A stretch of 39,744 nt of DNA from Streptomyces flavotricini (lineage in GTDB: Bacteria > Actinomycetota > Actinomycetes > Streptomycetales > Streptomycetaceae): positions 6,428,204-6,467,947 of the forward strand of contig NZ_JAINUL010000001.1 of the NCBI RefSeq assembly GCF_020639365.1, read 5' to 3'. Each line of letters opens with the position of its first letter. Within the stretch, counting starts at the first letter, position 1. The position numbers were made by a program, and so were the translations under genes. This document shows positions 35,394 to 39,744 of this stretch, in pieces. The notes under the pieces were generated by a model, which made no database searches, was not told the DNA's origin, and saw only the letters and a program-made list of their open reading frames with translations.

Positions 35394-36083
35394 CTAAGAG
35401 GTGTCCACAGCCGGCGGTGGCGGGGGCAAGGGTGGGGGGCTGCGCCAGGCATCCAGGATCGCGTCGATCCGGGGGGCCAGCCGGGCCCGGGCCGCGAACC
35501 GAGGGACGCCCGCCATCAGCAGGGCGTCGTACTCGGTGTCGATGTGCCGCACTGCCGCCCGGACCGCCACCGACACCGCCTGTTCGGTCAGGGCCCGGCC
35601 GGCCGCCGTACGGCCCACCCGGCCGCTGCCGCGCACCGAGGCATGCGTGGCGATCGCCACGGCCCGATCGGCCGGGCAGCCCGGGAACAGCCGCACGATC
35701 TCGGCGGCGAAGGCCGCCGTGAACCGGGTGTCCTCGACGGCGCGGCGCAGCCGGTCCCGCTCCCGGCGGCGGGCCCGCGCCTCGGCGTCCGCGAGGCAGG
35801 CGCGCTCGGCGCGGGCCAGGGCGGGGTCCTCGACCAGCAGCCCCTGGCGCTCGTAGCGGCGGCGCCGCTTGTTGAAGCGGACGACGACGGCCGAGAGCGC
35901 ACTCGCTTCGCGGGCCCGCCGGGTGAGGGCGGCGTCCCCGCGCGGCAGGTAGACCAGGTGGCCCAGGTCGGCGCAGTCCAGGCACCGCGGCACGCCGACC
36001 TCGCGGACGAGATGCCGCAGCGGCCCCTGGCGGCATTCCGCGCAGTGGATCTGCTTCAGCGACTCGAACACCACGAGGCTCAT
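35394..36083 (-). CDS. DUF2293 domain protein
   Basis: 229 residues. An N-terminal zinc-ribbon-like pair CAEC (14-17) and CLDC (34-37) is followed by GHLVYLPRGDAALTRRA and a strongly basic helix FNKRRRRYERQGLLVEDPA. The DUF2293 core at about 125-215 has FPGCPADRAVAIATHASVR, SGRVGRTAAGRALTEQAV and AAVRHIDTEYDALLM. A proline-rich tail ends it. The family occurs in actinobacteria and fungi; the zinc ribbon and the basic helices suggest nucleic acid binding, which is inference. ATG 36083 is the first in frame. It is convergent with the chaplin gene with 7 bp between stops. Confidence 0.85.
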   Translation of the reverse strand: MSLVVFESLKQIHCAECRQGPLRHLVREVGVPRCLDCADLGHLVYLPRGDAALTRRAREASALSAVVVRFNKRRRRYERQGLLVEDPALARAERACLADAEARARRRERDRLRRAVEDTRFTAAFAAEIVRLFPGCPADRAVAIATHASVRGSGRVGRTAAGRALTEQAVSVAVRAAVRHIDTEYDALLMAGVPRFAARARLAPRIDAILDAWRSPPPLPPPPPAVDTS

Positions 36084-36235
36084 GACCGTGTGATACCGCT
36101 GTCAGGTCCGGTTATCACCTGGCGGAAAATGACGATTGAGGTTTCGCCAACTTTCCCGGATGTCCGGATGTCCCTCTACCGTGGGGCGTTGGGGCTGCGG
36201 TAGGGCCGTGATGCCCATGGGGGAAGGGCGCATAC

Positions 36236-36610
36236 ATGGGTGGATGGCAGCCGACGGCGCGGCTCACGAGAGCCGTGGAAGGCGGCGCGGAGGGCCTGGC
36301 GGGCCGGGAGGTCGTCATAGAGCCCGGCGGCTGCACCGGCTGGCACTTCCACCGCGTCCCGCTGATCGCGCTCGTCAAGTCCGGGACGCTGACCCGGATA
36401 CTGCACGACAACTCCGTCGTCGTGCACCGCCCCGGCACCAGCTTCGTCGAACCGCCCGGCGTCGAGCACCTGCACCTCGGTCGCAACCTCGGCACCGTAC
36501 CGGTCGTGCTGTACGTGACCTGCACGCTCGCCGAGGACGAGGCCTTCTCCATACCCTCGGACGCCCCGCCCGGCGCCGAACCGTGCGCCTGCCCGGGGCG
36601 TCTCCCGTGA
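36236..36610 (+). CDS. Small cupin domain protein
   Basis: 124 residues. A single cupin barrel. GREVVIEPGGCTGWHFHRVP carries the first metal motif (G..HxH), and RILHDNSVVVHRPGTSFVEP and PPGVEHLHLGRNLGTVPVVL carry the second, with the distal His. The C-terminus (CACPGRLP) has two cysteines. Two His in the first motif plus one in the second are consistent with metal binding, but no reaction can be assigned. ATG 36236 has GAAGGG seven to eight bases upstream. It is convergent with the WGR gene, 25 bp apart. Confidence 0.85.
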   Translation: MGGWQPTARLTRAVEGGAEGLAGREVVIEPGGCTGWHFHRVPLIALVKSGTLTRILHDNSVVVHRPGTSFVEPPGVEHLHLGRNLGTVPVVLYVTCTLAEDEAFSIPSDAPPGAEPCACPGRLP

Positions 36611-36635
36611 CCCGCCCCGCCGGACCCCGCCCCGG

Positions 36636-38081
36636 TCAGACCAGGCGGCGTATCTCCCCGCGCACCCGGTAGAACCCGCCCGAGGCCGCGTGCAGCCCGT
36701 CGACCACGTACCGGGCACCAGGCTCCCGGATCCCGCGCGGGAACTGCACGTTCCACGAGGGCTCGAAGCCGCCCGACACCACTTGCACGCGCATCCGGCC
36801 GCCCTGCTGCACGCACTCCACCACCACACCGCCGGCCGGGGCCGCCGCCACCGAGACGGTCGCCACGGCCGCGGCGGAGGCCGCCGGGGTGAACACCGGC
36901 AGCGCGGCAGCCGACTTCACGTCCACGGCCGTCGGCACCGAGCCCTGCTGGGCCGCCAGGATCGCCGCCTCGCTCGCGTCCATGCAGATCAGGGACCCGT
37001 CCGTGGTGACCAGGTACAGCCGCTCGTCCAGGTACTGCATCGACAGGGCCGAACCGCCGCCGGTGCCCAGCTTCCACAGTCGCTGCCCGTCGGCGTCGAA
37101 GCAGTACACCGAGGAGGCGTAGTCGGCGGCGAACACGTGCCGGCCGTCCGGCGAGGTCGCGCACGCGTACACGGCGGCGTCGCACCGGTACGAGGCCTCC
37201 ACGGCCCCCGTCGCCTTCGACAGCCGCTGCACGGTGTGGCGCCCGGTGGCGGCGTAGACCGTGTGGTCCTCCTGCCAGCCGAACAGCACGGATCCATTGG
37301 TCGGCGTGTGCCACAACTGGGCCCCGCCGTCGGCCGCGTACGCCGTCACGCCTTGGCTGTGCCCGTGGTAGACCGACCGCTCGTCCGCCCGGACCATCCA
37401 CGCGTTCGACCCCGGCGACCGCCGCGACCACTGGAACTCGTCCTCGTGGTCGATGACCGTCAGTCCGCCGCTGCGGTCGGACACGCTCAGCACGCCCTCG
37501 TGGATGTCGAGCCAGAAGATGTCCACGTCCGCCGCGATGTCGTAGGCCCCGAACGGCACCTTCGACGACAGGTCGTACACCGTGCCGTCATCACAGCCCG
37601 CGTATATCCAGAACTCGTCCGCCACCAGGCATTTCACACCGTCCGGCAGCGAGTACCGGGCCAGCACCTCGCCCTCGTGGCTCAGCGTGTAGACGTCCCC
37701 CGCCTGGTTCCCCACCCAGCAGCGGTCCTCGTCCACATGGATCCCGAACGCCGACGAGCCCGTACGGAACCGCCACAGCACGGGGGCCACCGCACGCGCC
37801 GTCGACGGTGCCGACGTGACCTGGCGGCGGGACACCGCCCGGGCCGCGCGCTGCCCGGCCACGGCCGGCGCGTACCCCTTGCGGACCTTCTCGCCGATCT
37901 TCTTGGCGGCCGCCGCCCGGGCCTTCTCGACGGTCGGGAAGGAGGAGCTCTGCAGCTGACCGTCCGCGCCGATCCGCCCGTACCGCACCGAGACGGCCGT
38001 GCCGTCCACGGTCACCTCGTAGAACTTGTGCGCCCCGCCGCCGTCTTGCGACAGTTCCAGATACGTCGTCTCGCGAGCCAT
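36636..38081 (-). CDS. WGR domain protein with beta-propeller repeats
   Basis: 481 residues. Residues 1-85 are a WGR domain: MARETTYLELSQDGGGAHKF, YEVTVDGTAVSVRYGRIGAD with YGRIG in the place of the WGR signature, then FPTVEKARAAAAKKIGEKVR. After a linker, about 95-400 hold seven or so PQQ/WD-like blades (FGIHVDEDRCWVGNQAGDVY, CLVADEFWIYAGCDDGTVYD, YACATSPDGRHVFAADYASS). The last 90 residues form a separate beta-rich domain (WNVQFPRGIREPGARYVVDG). WGR domains bind DNA ends or nucleic acid in PARP proteins. The propeller suggests a scaffold. ATG 38081 follows GGGGAGGGG. Function unknown. Confidence 0.85.
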   Translation of the reverse strand: MARETTYLELSQDGGGAHKFYEVTVDGTAVSVRYGRIGADGQLQSSSFPTVEKARAAAAKKIGEKVRKGYAPAVAGQRAARAVSRRQVTSAPSTARAVAPVLWRFRTGSSAFGIHVDEDRCWVGNQAGDVYTLSHEGEVLARYSLPDGVKCLVADEFWIYAGCDDGTVYDLSSKVPFGAYDIAADVDIFWLDIHEGVLSVSDRSGGLTVIDHEDEFQWSRRSPGSNAWMVRADERSVYHGHSQGVTAYAADGGAQLWHTPTNGSVLFGWQEDHTVYAATGRHTVQRLSKATGAVEASYRCDAAVYACATSPDGRHVFAADYASSVYCFDADGQRLWKLGTGGGSALSMQYLDERLYLVTTDGSLICMDASEAAILAAQQGSVPTAVDVKSAAALPVFTPAASAAAVATVSVAAAPAGGVVVECVQQGGRMRVQVVSGGFEPSWNVQFPRGIREPGARYVVDGLHAASGGFYRVRGEIRRLV

Positions 38082-38160
38082 GACAGACCCCTCCCCAAGG
38101 CCGGGCCAACGGCTCTTTCCCGCCGGTGATCCCTCGTGAAAAACGTTAGGGCCGACCACT

Positions 38161-38166
38161 GACAAT
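38161..38166 (+). promoter_or_regulatory. Candidate -10 element of the uridine-kinase-like gene (leaderless)
   Basis: GACAAT (preceded by T) lies six bases before the GTG at 38173, with no ribosome-binding site. It is in the 91-bp gap divergent from the WGR gene. Confidence 0.45.
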
Positions 38167-38172
38167 GGGCCT

Positions 38173-38826
38173 GTGCAGCTGGAAGCGATCACATGGCAGC
38201 GGATGGCCGAGCGGCTCGCCGGCCACCTCGACGAACACGACTCCCCGGTCGGGGAAGGGACGTGGCGGCGGGTGGGCGTCGACGGCGCACCCGCCGCCGG
38301 CACCGGCGTTCTCGCCGGCCACCTCGCCGACGCGCTGCGCCTGCGCGGCCGCCCGGTCCTGGTGGTCCCGGCCGGAGGATTCCTGCGCCCCGCCTCCCTC
38401 CGCTTCGAGTTCGGCCGCGAGGACGTGGACTCCTACCTCGGCGGCTGGTACGACACCGCCGCCCTGTGGCGCGAGGTCTTCGGCCCGACCGACCCCGGAG
38501 GCACGGGCCGGGTGCTGCCCGACCTGTGGGACCCGGCGACCGACCGGGCGACCCGCAGCCCTTACACCGAACTCCCGCCGGGCGGGGTCGTGATCGTGCA
38601 CGGACCGCTGCTGCTGGGCCACTGGTTCCCCTTCGACCTCAGCGTGCACATCCGGCTCTCCCCGGGGGCGCTGGCCCGTCGCACCGAGGAGTCCGAGCGC
38701 TGGACCCTGCCCGCCTTCGCCCGCTACGAGGCCGAGACCGATCCCGCCGCCCGGGCGGACGCGGTGGTCCGGGCCGACGACCCCCGCCACCCCGCCTGGA
38801 CCGGCCTCACCGGTCCCGCCGGCTGA
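38173..38826 (+). CDS. Uridine kinase-like protein with degenerate P-loop
   Basis: 217 residues. The overall layout matches the uridine kinase/phosphoribulokinase P-loop fold as found in actinomycetes. VDGAPAAGTGVLAGHLADAL is at the P-loop site, then VLVVPAGGFLRPASLRFEFG, DSYLGGWYDTAALWREVFGP, DLWDPATDRATRSPYTELPP and VVIVHGPLLLGHWFPFDLSV. The P-loop reads G38-APAA-G43-T44-G45, where active kinases have GK[ST], so the catalytic Lys is missing. I infer no or altered kinase activity. The Streptomyces relatives I recall share this degeneracy. GTG 38173 is the only early start; the transcript may be leaderless. Confidence 0.82.
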   Translation: MQLEAITWQRMAERLAGHLDEHDSPVGEGTWRRVGVDGAPAAGTGVLAGHLADALRLRGRPVLVVPAGGFLRPASLRFEFGREDVDSYLGGWYDTAALWREVFGPTDPGGTGRVLPDLWDPATDRATRSPYTELPPGGVVIVHGPLLLGHWFPFDLSVHIRLSPGALARRTEESERWTLPAFARYEAETDPAARADAVVRADDPRHPAWTGLTGPAG

Positions 38827-38991
38827 GCTCCGCGCCCCCGCCCCGTCACGGACGTACGGGATCCGCAACAACGTCATCGCGGGCCGGTGACGAACGGGAT
38901 CCGGCCATCGCCCCCGGTCGTGGCCGCGCACTACGTTGACGCCACGCTTCGACGGCGGCCACGCGGTGGCGCCTTGGCAGAGGAGACGGCA

Positions 38992-39654
38992 ATGGGCGGA
39001 CGCGGCAGAGCGGTTCAGGGTCCGAGACGGCTGCGGCGGCAGGCGGCCGCCGCTCTGGTGCTCTGCGGGGCCCTGACCCTCACGGCCTGCAACGGCGACG
39101 GGGGTGACGCGGGCGCCGCCGGTACGGGTCCCGGCGCGAGCCCGGCGAGCCCCTCGGTCACGGCCTCCTCCTCCGCCGCGCCCGGCGGAGCGGCTCCGTC
39201 CGCCTCCGCGGCGTCCTCGAAGAAGCCCTCACCGACCGCCGGCGCCCCGACCGCCGCCCCGACCGCCGCCCAGGCCAAGCCGAAGCCGCCCGCCCCCGGA
39301 CCCGCCTGCGCCTCCAAGGACGCGGTCTCGCCGAACGAGATCGCCGTCCACCGCTACACCCCCGAGGGCGGCCAGTACAGCCTGATCGTCAAGCACGGCC
39401 ACTGGGGCTGCCCCGTCGCGGGCGGTACCACCCCCTTCGTGACCGTCGGCGAAGAGACCTACATCCCGATCGCCGAGGACGCCAAGATCGGCGCCCACGC
39501 CCCGATCCTCTCCGGCTCCACGAACAAGCCGATCACCACGCACGAGCTCACCTCGTGGCTGGAAACCCACCCGAACAAGGGCCTGGTGTTCCACTACGGC
39601 GTGAACAAGGCGGGCGTGATCGACACCCTCGGCCAGGAGGAGTACAGCTCGTAG
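38992..39654 (+). CDS. Putative lipoprotein with Ser/Ala/Pro-rich linker
   Basis: 220 residues. A long basic N-region (GPRRLRRQ) and hydrophobic stretch end in lipobox LTAC (C33). Residues about 36-105 are a low-complexity Ser/Ala/Pro/Thr/Lys linker. A C-terminal domain of about 115 residues follows (ACASKDAVSPNEIAVHRYTP, YSLIVKHGHWGCPVAGG, FVTVGEETYIPIAEDAKIGA, PITTHELTSWLETHPNKGLV). Its cysteines (CASK and WGC) may pair. No named family is recognised. GAGGAG lies seven bases before the ATG. It is exposed on the outer membrane face. It begins 165 bp after the kinase-like gene; nothing else is seen between them. Confidence 0.82.
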   Translation: MGGRGRAVQGPRRLRRQAAAALVLCGALTLTACNGDGGDAGAAGTGPGASPASPSVTASSSAAPGGAAPSASAASSKKPSPTAGAPTAAPTAAQAKPKPPAPGPACASKDAVSPNEIAVHRYTPEGGQYSLIVKHGHWGCPVAGGTTPFVTVGEETYIPIAEDAKIGAHAPILSGSTNKPITTHELTSWLETHPNKGLVFHYGVNKAGVIDTLGQEEYSS

Positions 39655-39664
39655 CCCCTGACGC

Positions 39665-39702
39665 GGCGCCCGTACCCGGCACCCGCCGCCGTCACGGGCG
39701 CC
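39665..39702 (+). terminator. Weak terminator after the last lipoprotein gene
   Basis: Arms GGCGCCCGT (39665-39673) and ACGGGCGCC (39694-39702), 20-nt loop, 10 bp after the stop. The long loop makes this tentative. Confidence 0.4.
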
Positions 39703-39744
39703 CGCCCAGCCGGGTCACCGCCCGCGCGGCCGCGCGACACCCGG

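Overview
The window is a gene-dense, very GC-rich stretch (mostly C/G in third codon positions) of a Streptomyces-type actinomycete chromosome. Three things point to Streptomyces: a two-domain chaplin with a sortase signal, many families typical of the genus (DUF4184, DUF3068, DUF6343, a WGR/beta-propeller protein), and the order pyk - ANTAR response regulator - liv transporter - polA - rpsA - coaE. That order matches my recollection of the S. coelicolor region around SCO2014 to SCO1996, and the mycobacterial pykA-Rv1626-polA-rpsA-coaE order. This is core chromosome, not a mobile island. I see no insertion sequence, integrase, prophage or CRISPR array.

Layout. 1-1216 is a gene graveyard: a truncated alpha/beta hydrolase abuts a LuxR-type ATPase regulator that has lost much of its middle and the core of its DNA-binding helix-turn-helix. 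1213-2429 holds a SIMPL-domain protein translationally coupled to a GNAT acetyltransferase. 2581-4991 holds pyruvate kinase, a convergent tRNA of unusual form (CAA anticodon without the long variable arm of leucine tRNAs), and a PdtaR-like ANTAR response regulator. 5054-10825 is a complete branched-chain amino acid ABC importer on the minus strand (livK, then a strong hairpin, then livH-livM-livG-livF joined by GTGA overlaps). 11359-14749 has a lipoprotein, a hotdog thioesterase and an FdhF/YdeP-type molybdopterin oxidoreductase.

14883-19797 contains polA, a DUF4184 membrane protein and a secreted lytic transglycosylase with a Pro/Thr/Ser tail. 19959-24601 contains a 46-residue membrane peptide, a DUF3068 protein, an HrpB helicase gene broken by a 26-bp tandem duplication inside helicase motif VI, and a methyltransferase. 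24735-29647 has rpsA with a clear vegetative promoter, a leader of about 200 nt and a strong terminator, then PAC2, coaE, a TPR protein and two small envelope proteins. 29916-34543 has a SNF2 helicase and SWIM zinc-finger pair, coupled through an 8-codon mini-cistron, converging on a HAD-type phosphatase-like gene. 34592-39654 has the chaplin with a BldN-type promoter candidate, DUF2293, a cupin, the WGR/propeller protein, a uridine-kinase-like protein without a P-loop lysine, and a lipoprotein.

How the genes work together: most are housekeeping (glycolysis, DNA repair, translation, CoA synthesis, amino acid uptake) interspersed with envelope and development genes. Several housekeeping genes (pyk, polA, coaE and the uridine-kinase-like gene) have a -10-like hexamer 6-7 nt before the start codon and no Shine-Dalgarno sequence, suggesting leaderless mRNAs. 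No wholly new multi-gene system is evident. The best leads are the hrpB duplication, the non-canonical tRNA, the SNF2/SWIM mini-cistron and the chaplin promoter. All assignments come from reading the sequence and recalling families; no database search was run.
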